DNA from: an uncultured Flavobacteriaceae bacterium
GTDB lineage: Bacteria; Bacteroidota; Bacteroidia; Flavobacteriales; Flavobacteriaceae
Direction of reading: 5' to 3'
Assembly: GCA_947495135.1 (NCBI GenBank)
Contig: CANLXN010000003.1
Coordinates: 310,001-374,000 of the forward strand
DNA: 64,000 bases
Part shown: piece after piece, positions 17,607 through 26,349 of the stretch
How the letters are laid out: each line of letters starts with the position of its first letter
Numbering within the stretch: position 1 is the first letter of the stretch
Notes under the pieces: model-generated
The model's input: the letters and a program-made list of their open reading frames with translations, nothing else
Database searches by the model: none
Told to the model about the DNA's origin: nothing
Program-made: the position numbers and the translations under genes

Positions 17607-19847
17607 CTAAAAACGGAAACCAACATTTACATACCACTCGTCTGTACTACGCTCGGGAGAAAAGGAGTATTTTAACTCTATTGGACCTAGTAAGGTTTCT
17701 AGTCCATATCCAACTGCGAAGCCACTGTAGTCTATTCCATCAATCCACTCGCCCCGCTCCAGTAATCCATTGCCTATATTCGCAATATTACCAGAAACAT
17801 TGACGTGATGATGCCTGAAAATCTCGTAGTCGAATGTGAGCTCAGATTTTAGATAGGTATCGCCTCTTATGCTCAATGCTTCATACCCATAAAATGGTAT
17901 GATGTTATTTAACGGTTTAAAACCATACCCTCCAGCAAAAAAATCGAAAGAAGTGGTTTCTCTACCCCCAATTTTAACACCTCCCTCGGAAGTGAAAATA
18001 AGCGATAATTTATCCGTAAACGCCGCGGCATAAGACAACTCAGCTTTTGCAACTGAAAAAGGACTAAAGTCTTCATTGATCCCTTGAGAAAACAAGTACC
18101 AATGGAAATCGCCTTCAAAATACAAGCCACTCTTTGGAAAATACTTATTGTCGAAAGTATCATACTTTAAAATTCCGTAAGCACTAAAATAGTTGTTGTT
18201 CTCAAAAATAGTTCTAGGTAAGTTATTTTCATCTTGCCCTATGGTCTCAGACAGATAACGCAACCATTTATGTTCTCCGCCAAAGCGTAATAAGAAACTC
18301 CTTTTAAACACTGTTTGCATAAAAAGAGTATTCGTAAAATCCTCATAAGCCAGACTAATCTTATTAAGTCCAGCGGGCGGCTCGGTTAGTTCTAAATCGC
18401 GCAGTATAAAATTTACTGATACATCGCTCTTAAATGTGTTGAACGATGAAGAACCACCATAACTCCAATAATACCCCTTGTCTATGTAATAGTCTAGGTT
18501 ATAGCGCAGGTTGTCACCTACTATAAAATCAACAGACGCAACATCGTTACTTGTTAGCAGTCTTTTGGTCGTAATATTAATGAGCCCCGCAGTTCTAAAA
18601 AGTCCATCATGATGTACTCCAAGTCTTAAGACCGTTTTTGAATCACTCTCCTTTACTAAAAATCGGATAATATATTCTCCTGTATTATCCGGATCTTCTA
18701 CTAGGTTATAATCTATTCCGTCAAAATTTCCCGTTGCCGAGAGATTATTCACTCCTTGATTAAACTCCTCGTAGGTAATTTCTGCTGGAACTTTGAGCTT
18801 TAATTTACCAAGGATGTAAGCCTTTGTATAATTCTCATTTCCTTCAATATTTACGTGCCTAACATACAATGGTTTTTGGGAGTCGAACTCAACGTTTCGA
18901 CGCTCTTTTGGGAGTTGGCGTGATGCCAAGTCTTCTAAGTCGGTTTTCTTCATAGAAGCCGCATCTATTCCAGCCTCAATAATTTTCCTTCCTTCGTCGA
19001 AAGAAACTACCGTAAAATCGTCTATTAATGGATTGATGTAAATATCGGTTTTCTTCTTCTTTTCAATCATATCCTCAATGGTTCGATAATTATTTATCTG
19101 CACCATAAGGTCCAAAGCCGACTTCAATTCTTTTCGGCCTCTTAGTGTGTCCTGTACATCTATCCCAATCACAATATCTGCGCCTAAGGCCTTCACTCTA
19201 TCTACTGGATAGTTATTCACAATACCTCCATCCACATACATAATATCTCCTATGGTTACAGGGGATAATAAAGAAGGGAGCGCGGCGCTCGCGGTAACAG
19301 CTCTAGGCAAATAGCCCTTATCCAAAACAACTTCCTGTCCAGTCTCTACATTAGTCGCAATGCAGAAAAAAGGAATTGGAAGCTCGTTAAAATCATCTTC
19401 GTCCTTTACATGGATAAGCAGCCTAGAAAGTAAATTGTAAATATTCTGTCCTTTAGAAATGCCACTTGGAAAACTAACGTGAAACTTGTCGAACGGCAGT
19501 GTGAGCGCATATTTTTCGGCATCCTCTTTTTCGTAAAACGTTTTAGCCTGCCTAGGAACTTCATCACGGATTAGGGTTTCAAAATCTACCGCTCCAAAAA
19601 TCGAATCCAATTGGCGTGTACTATATCCCGCCGCATAAAGGGACCCAATAACAGCTCCCATACTGGTTCCTCCAATATAATCAATTCTTACTCCAGATTC
19701 TTCAATTACACGCAAGGCTCCAATATGAGCTAACCCTTTTGCACCACCTCCACTTAGAACAAGCCCTACTTTGAGGTCTTCCTGCTGCTCCTGTCCAAAG
19801 GAAACAATGGAAAATAAAAAGAACCATATGGTGACTATTTGTTTCAA
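17607..19847 (-). CDS. patatin-like phospholipase fused to POTRA and Omp85-type barrel
   Basis: A 746-residue protein with signal peptide (SFGQ, ~18). The patatin domain at ~25-300 has the oxyanion loop GGGAKG (33-38), nucleophile elbow GTSMG (S62) and catalytic DGG (D206). A POTRA-like segment follows at ~325-395 (VRHVNIEGNENYTKAYI). The C-terminal ~350 residues form a BamA/TamA-like 16-strand barrel ending in a terminal Phe (YVNVGFRF). This is the PlpD-like type Vd architecture, in which a lipase is presented at or released from the outer membrane. It lies upstream of hmgA with a 160-bp gap and downstream of uvrC. Confidence 0.9.
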   Translation of the reverse strand: MKQIVTIWFFLFSIVSFGQEQQEDLKVGLVLSGGGAKGLAHIGALRVIEESGVRIDYIGGTSMGAVIGSLYAAGYSTRQLDSIFGAVDFETLIRDEVPRQAKTFYEKEDAEKYALTLPFDKFHVSFPSGISKGQNIYNLLSRLLIHVKDEDDFNELPIPFFCIATNVETGQEVVLDKGYLPRAVTASAALPSLLSPVTIGDIMYVDGGIVNNYPVDRVKALGADIVIGIDVQDTLRGRKELKSALDLMVQINNYRTIEDMIEKKKKTDIYINPLIDDFTVVSFDEGRKIIEAGIDAASMKKTDLEDLASRQLPKERRNVEFDSQKPLYVRHVNIEGNENYTKAYILGKLKLKVPAEITYEEFNQGVNNLSATGNFDGIDYNLVEDPDNTGEYIIRFLVKESDSKTVLRLGVHHDGLFRTAGLINITTKRLLTSNDVASVDFIVGDNLRYNLDYYIDKGYYWSYGGSSSFNTFKSDVSVNFILRDLELTEPPAGLNKISLAYEDFTNTLFMQTVFKRSFLLRFGGEHKWLRYLSETIGQDENNLPRTIFENNNYFSAYGILKYDTFDNKYFPKSGLYFEGDFHWYLFSQGINEDFSPFSVAKAELSYAAAFTDKLSLIFTSEGGVKIGGRETTSFDFFAGGYGFKPLNNIIPFYGYEALSIRGDTYLKSELTFDYEIFRHHHVNVSGNIANIGNGLLERGEWIDGIDYSGFAVGYGLETLLGPIELKYSFSPERSTDEWYVNVGFRF

Positions 19848-19912
19848 TTTTGTCTTCTGAAAGTTGATGATTTATTTATTAGGCTCGTTATAACTCTTCT
19901 TGTTACAACTCA

Positions 19913-21709
19913 TTATTTTCGTTGCTGAAAATGTGTTACTATCTTCTTTGCTCTGCTAGCTCCTACTACTTTTTCTAACGCATCAAAACCTGCATCTTCT
20001 ATTCTTTTTGTGCTTTTAAAATGTTTTAAAAGCTCCATTACCGTCTTCTCTCCAATTCCCGGAATACTCTCCAATGCAGAGTCTAATGCTTCTTTACTTC
20101 GTTTATCCCTATGAAAAGTAATTCCAAAACGATGCGCTTCGTTCCTTAATTGTTGGATAATCTTTAAGGTCTCCGATTTTTTATCGAGGTACAACGGAAT
20201 AGGATCATCTGGATAAAACAATTCTTCCAATCGCTTCGCTATACCAATAATAGCGATTTTCCCTCTTAAATTGAGTTTATCAAGACTTTTTAAGGATGAC
20301 GATAACTGACCCTTCCCCCCATCTATGATGATTAGCTGAGGCAATGGTTGCTTCTCATCCAGCAGTCTTTTATAACGTCTGTAGACCACTTCTTCCATAG
20401 AAGCAAAATCGTCTGGTCCTACAACTGTTTTAATATTGAACTTTCGGTAATCTTTTTTGCTAGGCTTTCCATTCTTAAAAACTACGCAAGCCGCCACCGG
20501 ATTAGTTCCTTGAATATTACTATTGTCAAAACATTCAATATGTCTTGGTTCTTCGCTTAAGCGCAAATCCTTTTTCATTTGAGCCATAATACGCTTTTCA
20601 TGCCTATCTGGATCGACAATCCTCGCTTGTTTAAAGCGCTCCATTCTAAAATACTTGGCGTTTCTAAGTGAGAGATCAAGAATTTTCTTTTTGTCTCCAA
20701 GTTTAGGAATATGCACTTTTAATCCCTCTTCTGTTTTAATCGAAAAAGGAACATAGATTTCTTTACAAATGGAATTAAAACGCTGGCGCAGTTCAACCAC
20801 TGCCAATTCCAGAAGTTCTCGATCTGTTTCCTCTAATTTCTTCCTAATTTCGAGTGTATGAGAACGAATAATACTTCCGTAAGACACCTGTAAATAATTT
20901 ACATAGGCATAAGTTTCGTCACTGGTAATAGAGAAAACATCTACATTGTTAATCTTAGGGTTCACTACCGTAGATTTGGCCTGATAGTTTTCTAAAATAT
21001 CAATCTTTTCTTTGATTCGTTGTGCATCTTCAAACTGTAAATTAGCCGAAAATTGATGCATTTGCTCTTTAAAACGAACCAACGACTCTTTGAAGTTTCC
21101 CTTAAAGATATTTCGGATTGCCTCTACATTCTCATTATATAAAGTTTCTGTTTGTAAACCTTCGCAAGGTCCCACGCAATTGCCTAAATGATATTCTAAA
21201 CACACTTTGTATTTATCTGCTCTTATCTTTTCTTCAGATAGATCGTATTTACAAGTCCGCAAGGGATATAACCCTTTCACCAAATCCATTAAGGTGTAGA
21301 CCGTTTTCATACTTGTATACGGACCAAAGTACTCACTTCCATCTTTAACGAGTCTTCTTGTAGGAAATACCCGTGGAAAACGTTCCTTCTTAATACATAA
21401 CCAAGGATATGTCTTATCATCCTTGAGCATCACATTGTATTTTGGTTGGTATTTTTTTATCAGATTATTTTCGAGTAAAAGAGCATCAGTTTCGGTGGCA
21501 ACTACAATATGTTTTATATGTGCAATCCTTTTTACCAATAAGCGAGTCCGGGCGTTATCGTGTTGCTTATTAAAGTAAGATGAGACCCGCTTTTTTAAAT
21601 TAATAGCCTTTCCTATATATAGTAATTTATCCTCCTTGTCGTAGTATTGATAGACACCTGGATTACTAGGTAAGGTAGAAATTTGAAGTTTTACGGAGGC
21701 CTCGGTCAT
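19913..21709 (-). CDS. uvrC: excinuclease ABC subunit C
   Basis: A 598-residue nucleotide-excision-repair endonuclease that makes both incisions with UvrB. Domains: GIY-YIG nuclease at ~12-92 (NPGVYQYYD, LLYIGKAINLKKR), a cysteine-containing segment at ~150-185, UVR/UvrB-binding helix at ~200-240, the RNase H-like nuclease with CFDNSNIQG and IIDGGKGQL, and C-terminal helix-hairpin-helix repeats (ALESIPGIGEKTV). A -7 box sits only four bases before the ATG, so the transcript may be almost leaderless. Confidence 0.95.
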   Translation of the reverse strand: MTEASVKLQISTLPSNPGVYQYYDKEDKLLYIGKAINLKKRVSSYFNKQHDNARTRLLVKRIAHIKHIVVATETDALLLENNLIKKYQPKYNVMLKDDKTYPWLCIKKERFPRVFPTRRLVKDGSEYFGPYTSMKTVYTLMDLVKGLYPLRTCKYDLSEEKIRADKYKVCLEYHLGNCVGPCEGLQTETLYNENVEAIRNIFKGNFKESLVRFKEQMHQFSANLQFEDAQRIKEKIDILENYQAKSTVVNPKINNVDVFSITSDETYAYVNYLQVSYGSIIRSHTLEIRKKLEETDRELLELAVVELRQRFNSICKEIYVPFSIKTEEGLKVHIPKLGDKKKILDLSLRNAKYFRMERFKQARIVDPDRHEKRIMAQMKKDLRLSEEPRHIECFDNSNIQGTNPVAACVVFKNGKPSKKDYRKFNIKTVVGPDDFASMEEVVYRRYKRLLDEKQPLPQLIIIDGGKGQLSSSLKSLDKLNLRGKIAIIGIAKRLEELFYPDDPIPLYLDKKSETLKIIQQLRNEAHRFGITFHRDKRSKEALDSALESIPGIGEKTVMELLKHFKSTKRIEDAGFDALEKVVGASRAKKIVTHFQQRK

Positions 21710-21713
21710 ATCT

Positions 21714-21721
21714 CAAAGATA
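21714..21721 (-). promoter_or_regulatory. -7 promoter box abutting uvrC
   Basis: The minus strand reads TATCTTTG (TAnnTTTG), then AGAT, then the uvrC ATG. Transcription would begin at or within a few bases of the start codon. No clear -33 TTG. Confidence 0.45.
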
Positions 21722-21876
21722 ATTGATGTTTTTAATTCTAACGAAGCTATTGAAGATGAAATTGCTGTTAAAATATTCAATTTATTCTGAAATTTTGTTC
21801 CTCACAACTGTTGCCAAACAAATGAACGCATAGGCATAAACTTTTTTAACTAAATTGCACTTACTAAAAAGCCATC

Positions 21877-22761
21877 ATGAACATTGCCGTTATATCACGC
21901 GGAGAAAACTTATACTCTACCCAAAGTCTTCTTAAGGCTGGACTCGCTAGAGACCATGAAATGGAAGTTTTGGAACCCTCGAATTGCACCTTAGCCATAG
22001 AGGGTGGCAAGCCAACGCTGTATTATTGTGATGAAATTGTAGACGACTTACACGCTGTAATTCCAAGAATAGGCGCCTCCAACACCGAATTTGGATCTTC
22101 CTTAGTAAGACACTTTCAATCAATGGGCGTTTTTTGCGTAGCGGAAGCAGACCCCATACTTCGATCTCGTAATAAATGGACTAGTTTTCAGATTCTGGCG
22201 CAGGCAGCAATTCCGTTACCAAAGACTTTTCTAGGCAATGCTTTTAGCGAAGAACACATGCTAGATCAGATGGGAAAAGCACCTGTAATCATTAAATTAC
22301 TAGAAGGAACACATGGTCAAGGGGTAATCCTGGCCGAAACTTACAAATCTGCTTTGTCTATCATAGAAACCTTAAATGCCTCGAGAGTGAAGTTTGTGGT
22401 CCAGGAATTTATTGCCGAATCTAATGGTACAGATCTACGTGCTATTGTTGTAGATGGTAAAGTGGTTGCTGCCATGAAAAGAGCCAGTAAAAATGGAGAT
22501 TTTAGATCTAATCTTCACCGAGGTGGCTCTTCAGAAATAATTACCCTGAGTCAACAAGAAGAGCTCATCGCTATTAAAGCTGCCAAAGCCTTGCAACTGG
22601 GAGTCTGCGGCGTAGATATTCTTCAAAGCTCCCGAGGGCCATTAGTTTTAGAAATTAATTCGACACCTGGTCTTGAGGGAATAGAAACCACTACCAAAGT
22701 GAATATTTCAGAAAAAATCATCCAATATATCGAAAGAAATAAGCCCACTTCTTTTAAATAA
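21877..22761 (+). CDS. RimK-family ATP-grasp glutamate ligase, divergent paralogue
   Basis: A 294-residue ATP-grasp ligase. It shares with the RimK two genes downstream the PRIGAS motif, the [21 protein letters not shown] nucleotide-binding block, FRSNLHRGG, and the metal-binding end EINSTPGLEGIE. The substrate-facing N-terminal part differs more (SNTEFGSSLVRHFQSMGVF versus the E. coli-like sequence of the second copy). RimK-family enzymes add glutamates to the C-terminus of ribosomal protein S6 or, in relatives, to other carboxylates. This copy probably has a different acceptor. First gene of a same-strand cluster of five. Confidence 0.85.
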   Translation: MNIAVISRGENLYSTQSLLKAGLARDHEMEVLEPSNCTLAIEGGKPTLYYCDEIVDDLHAVIPRIGASNTEFGSSLVRHFQSMGVFCVAEADPILRSRNKWTSFQILAQAAIPLPKTFLGNAFSEEHMLDQMGKAPVIIKLLEGTHGQGVILAETYKSALSIIETLNASRVKFVVQEFIAESNGTDLRAIVVDGKVVAAMKRASKNGDFRSNLHRGGSSEIITLSQQEELIAIKAAKALQLGVCGVDILQSSRGPLVLEINSTPGLEGIETTTKVNISEKIIQYIERNKPTSFK

Positions 22762-22829
22762 TAATTAGCCGTTCACATTTTTTTAGATGAGTGGTTTTGT
22801 ATCTTTCTCACCAAAAATTAACACAACTC

Positions 22830-23261
22830 TTGAAACGAAATATAGGTAGAATAGACAAGGCGGATTTTCCTCTATTAAAACTATTTAATATTGATGTGAA
22901 AATTGATACAGGAGCATACACTTCAACTATTCATTGTAAAAATGTAGTGGTGGAAGAAAACTATCTCAAATGTATTTTTCTTGATGAAGAACATCCAGCA
23001 TACCATCGCAAGCAGTTTAAATTTGACACGTACGACGTGCGTGTGGTAAAGAGTAGCAATGGCGAAACACAAGCCAGGTACAGGATTTTAACTGAAATCG
23101 AACTCTTTGGAAAGCGTTATCCCATATTTTTGACTCTTAGCGACCGAGAAGAGATGAAATATCCCGTACTTTTAGGTCGTAAATTTCTGACGAAAAGGTT
23201 TAATGTTGACATAAATAAAACAAACCTATCCTACAAACTAAAACAAAAGAATGAACATTAA
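22830..23261 (+). CDS. RimB-like retropepsin-fold protease (ATP-dependent zinc protease family)
   Basis: A 143-residue protein from the TTG at 22830 ([14 protein letters not shown]); the longer frame from GTG at 22791 adds 13 residues that look non-coding. It shows the aspartic-protease-like motif [13 protein letters not shown] and a late [10 protein letters not shown] strand, typical of PF05618, the family of RimB in the Pseudomonas RimABK system and of proteins annotated as ATP-dependent zinc protease. It lies between two RimK paralogues and overlaps the second by 11 bp, which implies tight translational coupling and a shared modification pathway. Confidence 0.8.
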   Translation: MKRNIGRIDKADFPLLKLFNIDVKIDTGAYTSTIHCKNVVVEENYLKCIFLDEEHPAYHRKQFKFDTYDVRVVKSSNGETQARYRILTEIELFGKRYPIFLTLSDREEMKYPVLLGRKFLTKRFNVDINKTNLSYKLKQKNEH

Positions 23262-24123
23262 GATCCTTTCGGCAAATCCAAATTTGTATTCTACCAACAG
23301 GCTTATTGAAGCGGCCACAAATCGCGGTCACACAATAGAGGTGATCAATCACACCAAGTGCGATATTGTTATAGAAAAGAAAAACCCCTGTATCTATTAC
23401 AAAGGAAGGAAAATTGAAAACGTAGATGCCGTTATTCCTAGAATTGGAGCTTCCGTAACCTATTACGGTACAGCGGTAGTACGACAGTTCGAGATGATGC
23501 ATTGCTTCACCACCACAGAGTCTGTTGCCTTGGTGAGGTCTAGAGATAAATTACGAAGTCTTCAAATATTGTCTCGAGCCGGATTGGGATTGCCTAAAAC
23601 AGTTTTTACAAATTACTCGAAAAATGTAGAAAATATTGTTTCTCAAGCTGGTGGAGCGCCAGTAATCATTAAATTGTTAGAGGGCACACAGGGTATTGGA
23701 GTAATCCTTGCCGAAACAACAAAAGCCGCAGAGTCTGTTATCGAAGCATTTAATAATTTGCAGGCTCGAGTAATTGTACAAGAATTTATTAAAGAAGCTG
23801 GTGGTGCAGATATTAGAGCCTTTATAATCGACGGTCAGGTAGTGGGAGCCATGAAGAGACAAGGGAAAGAAGGAGAATTTAGAAGTAACCTGCACCGAGG
23901 AGGCTCCGCAGAAGTAATTACTTTAACCGATGAAGAAGAAACCGCAGCACTCAAGGCTGCCAAAGCAATGGGGCTTGGAATTGCCGGGGTAGATATGTTA
24001 CAATCGTCTCGAGGTCCGCTTATCTTGGAAGTAAATTCGTCGCCAGGATTAGAAGGAATTGAAAAAGCGACTGGTAAGGATATTGCAAATGCGATCATAA
24101 AATATATAGAGCGAAACGTCTAA
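23251..24123 (+). CDS. rimK: ribosomal protein S6--L-glutamate ligase
   Basis: A 290-residue ATP-grasp ligase very close to E. coli RimK along its length: [85 protein letters not shown] and [17 protein letters not shown]. RimK ligates glutamate residues to the S6 C-terminus. It overlaps the RimB-like protease gene by 11 bp upstream and the deacylase gene follows after 3 bp, so the three genes are very likely one operon. Confidence 0.92.
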   Translation: MNIKILSANPNLYSTNRLIEAATNRGHTIEVINHTKCDIVIEKKNPCIYYKGRKIENVDAVIPRIGASVTYYGTAVVRQFEMMHCFTTTESVALVRSRDKLRSLQILSRAGLGLPKTVFTNYSKNVENIVSQAGGAPVIIKLLEGTQGIGVILAETTKAAESVIEAFNNLQARVIVQEFIKEAGGADIRAFIIDGQVVGAMKRQGKEGEFRSNLHRGGSAEVITLTDEEETAALKAAKAMGLGIAGVDMLQSSRGPLILEVNSSPGLEGIEKATGKDIANAIIKYIERNV

Positions 24124-24126
24124 AAC

Positions 24127-25125
24127 ATGGGATTAGAAGTCAACGACATGATTATTTTAGGAGAAAAAATTTCTCTTGGGGAAAGTAAAACCATCAATTT
24201 TAGCTTCGCAAAATTGTACACCGCCACTAGAGTAGAAATCCCAGTGATTGTGGAACGCGCCAACGAACCAGGGCCTACGGTGTTAATAACTGGTGGTATC
24301 CACGGAGATGAAATAAATGGTGTTGAAATTGTGCGCCAGTTAATTGCAAGAAAAATAAACAAACCGGCTAAGGGAACTACTATTTGCATTCCCATCCTGA
24401 ACATTTTTGGCTTTCTAAATGCCGAGCGCGCATTTCCAGATGGCCGAGACTTGAATCGGGTTTTTCCTGGAACAAAAACAGGCTCCTTAGCAAGTAGGGT
24501 AGCTTATCATTTTTCAAAAAAGATATTGCCTCATGCAGATTACTGCTTAGACTTTCATACTGGTGGAGCGCAACGATTCAATGCAGCGCAAATTAGAATT
24601 GCACCAGACAACGAAGAACTGCTAGAGTTGGCAACCGTATTTAATAGTCCTTTTACGGTATTTTCAAAGAATTTGAGTAAGTCTTATCGAAATACTTGTG
24701 AAGAAATGGGTATTCCAATTCTATTATTTGAAGGAGGAAAATCGCTTGAGAGTAATAAGCATATTGTGAAAGAAGGAGTAGATGGTGTTATTCGCGTGTT
24801 AAATCATTTAAATGTACTGTCCAGCAAACATGAGGTTCCGCAGGTAAAAACAACTCCAGTAATTATCAAAAATAGTAGATGGATTCGCGCCCAAAAGAGT
24901 GGATTACTTCATATCAAAATAGAGTGTAACAAGCATGTTGTAAAAGGTGAGTTTCTTGCCACCATTACCGATCCTTATGGTACCATGCGATTTAAAGTAC
25001 TGGCGCCAAACGAAGGGTACATAATTAATGTGAATCAAGCTCCCATTGTGAACCAAGGCGATGCAATCTTTCATATTTCGTATGAAAATCCTTCAAATAA
25101 AAACAAACAGAGTCTTGCAGGTTAA
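24127..25125 (+). CDS. succinylglutamate desuccinylase/aspartoacylase (AstE/AspA) family zinc hydrolase
   Basis: A 332-residue M14-like hydrolase. Zinc and substrate motifs are visible: GGIHGDEINGVEI (H, E), PDGRDLNRVFPG (R), CLDFHTGG (H) and LLFEGGKS (catalytic-type E). A C-terminal ~80-residue barrel-like domain ends the protein. The family removes acyl groups from N-acyl amino acids or cleaves C-terminal amino acids. Its position 3 bp behind rimK suggests a role in trimming or supplying the glutamate modification, but an unrelated deacylase role is possible. It overlaps the next start by one base (TAATG). Confidence 0.85.
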   Translation: MGLEVNDMIILGEKISLGESKTINFSFAKLYTATRVEIPVIVERANEPGPTVLITGGIHGDEINGVEIVRQLIARKINKPAKGTTICIPILNIFGFLNAERAFPDGRDLNRVFPGTKTGSLASRVAYHFSKKILPHADYCLDFHTGGAQRFNAAQIRIAPDNEELLELATVFNSPFTVFSKNLSKSYRNTCEEMGIPILLFEGGKSLESNKHIVKEGVDGVIRVLNHLNVLSSKHEVPQVKTTPVIIKNSRWIRAQKSGLLHIKIECNKHVVKGEFLATITDPYGTMRFKVLAPNEGYIINVNQAPIVNQGDAIFHISYENPSNKNKQSLAG

Positions 25126-25685
25126 TGGACAAAGCTACCCTTAGAAAAAAATACAAGTCATTACGAGAAGAACTCTCAGATTCGACGGTGGACGACTGGA
25201 GCCTATTGATCGCTAATCAAGCGCTACAACTCCCTATCTGGGATAAAACCTATTACCATATTTTTTTACCTATTTCAGAAAAAAAAGAAGTGAATACAGA
25301 ATACCTTCTTCACATTCTTCAGGGTAGAGATAAAAGTGTAATTGTTTCTAAAACTAATTTTGAAAGTTTAGAATTGAAACATTATTTGTTACAAGAAAAT
25401 ACAGAGATTAGAATTTCTAACTATGGCATCCCAGAACCCGTAAATGGCATCGAAGTATCCCCTTCTCAATTAGAAGTTGTATTTGTTCCATTATTAGCTT
25501 TTGACACAAAAGGTAACCGAATTGGATACGGTAAAGGCTTCTATGATAGATTTTTAGCACAGTGTCCCGAAAAGTGTCTCAAAATAGGGTTATCCTTCTT
25601 TGAGGCCGAAGAAAAAATTATCCATGAATTCATGGATTTTCCCCTCGATTATTGCATTACTACTAAAAATGTCTACTCATTTTAA
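25125..25685 (+). CDS. 5-formyltetrahydrofolate cyclo-ligase
   Basis: A 186-residue protein that converts 5-formyl-THF to 5,10-methenyl-THF with ATP. Signatures: the basic N-terminal KATLRKKYKSLREEL, VVFVPLLAFDTKGNRIGYGKGFYDRFL and the C-terminal ITTKNVYSF. Its start overlaps the preceding stop by one base, so it is co-translated with the RimK cluster, although a functional link between folate salvage and RimK is not established. Confidence 0.92.
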   Translation: MDKATLRKKYKSLREELSDSTVDDWSLLIANQALQLPIWDKTYYHIFLPISEKKEVNTEYLLHILQGRDKSVIVSKTNFESLELKHYLLQENTEIRISNYGIPEPVNGIEVSPSQLEVVFVPLLAFDTKGNRIGYGKGFYDRFLAQCPEKCLKIGLSFFEAEEKIIHEFMDFPLDYCITTKNVYSF

Positions 25686-25735
25686 AAAAAACGTTTTATA
25701 TTGGGCCTTTATTAACCAATATCAACCATAAAAGT

Positions 25736-26011
25736 ATGGAAAATCAAAATACTCCAGCAGGAAGTCCTCCAGACAATAATTTAGTTTGGGCGATCATATG
25801 CACTGTTGCTTGTTGTCTACCACTAGGTATCATAGCAATTATTAAATCTACTAAAGTAAAAGAACTTTGGCTTCAAGGTGACCATGCAGGTGCCCAAAAG
25901 GCTGCTGATGATGCTAAGAAATTCTCTCTATGGGGAATTGGTGTTGGTGTTGTCTTCTTAGTTATCTACTTCATCCTTGTAGGAATAGGAGTAGCTTCTA
26001 ATGGATTCTAA
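25736..26011 (+). CDS. CD225/dispanin-family membrane protein (copy 1)
   Basis: A 91-residue protein with the CD225 core: NLVWAIICTVACCLPLGIIAI (helix 1 with CC pair), charged K-rich loop with W (KVKELWLQGDHAGAQKAADDAKK), then a second membrane helix. Bacterial CD225 proteins are small re-entrant/transmembrane proteins of unknown function, related to the interferon-induced transmembrane family. A near-identical copy follows after a terminator. Confidence 0.85.
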   Translation: MENQNTPAGSPPDNNLVWAIICTVACCLPLGIIAIIKSTKVKELWLQGDHAGAQKAADDAKKFSLWGIGVGVVFLVIYFILVGIGVASNGF

Positions 26012-26022
26012 AAAAAAATGTC

Positions 26023-26060
26023 AAAACCCTTAGAAAATCGAATTTTTTAAGGGTTTTTTA
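26023..26060 (+). terminator. terminator between the two CD225 genes
   Basis: AAAACCCTTA / TAAGGGTTTT forms a 10-bp stem followed by T residues, 12 bp after the first CD225 stop. Confidence 0.8.
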
Positions 26061-26076
26061 TGCCCTAAAATTAACT

Positions 26077-26349
26077 ATGGATACAAATCAAAGGCCACCA
26101 GACAACAATCTAGTTTGGGCGATATTAGCCACCGTTATGTGTTGTTTGCCTCTTGGCGTTGTAGCAATCATTAAATCTTCTAAAGTGGACCAACTCTGGT
26201 ATCAGGGAAGGCATGAAGAAGCAATTAAAGCAGCAGAAGATGCAAAAAAGTGGTCTATTTACAGTGCTGTTAGTATTGGAATCATTGTGGTGTTATACAT
26301 CCTCTTTGCCGTCATTATAATCGCTTTTGAAGGTGCCTCAAACATATAA
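26077..26349 (+). CDS. CD225/dispanin-family membrane protein (copy 2)
   Basis: A 90-residue paralogue of the preceding gene, with matching PPDNNLVWAI, CCLPLGVVAIIKSSKV, loop LWYQGRHEEAIKAAEDAKKW and a second helix. Tandem duplication is evident. Its last 23 bases overlap the TTG start of the DUF2752 gene, so the two are coupled. Role unknown. Confidence 0.85.
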   Translation: MDTNQRPPDNNLVWAILATVMCCLPLGVVAIIKSSKVDQLWYQGRHEEAIKAAEDAKKWSIYSAVSIGIIVVLYILFAVIIIAFEGASNI

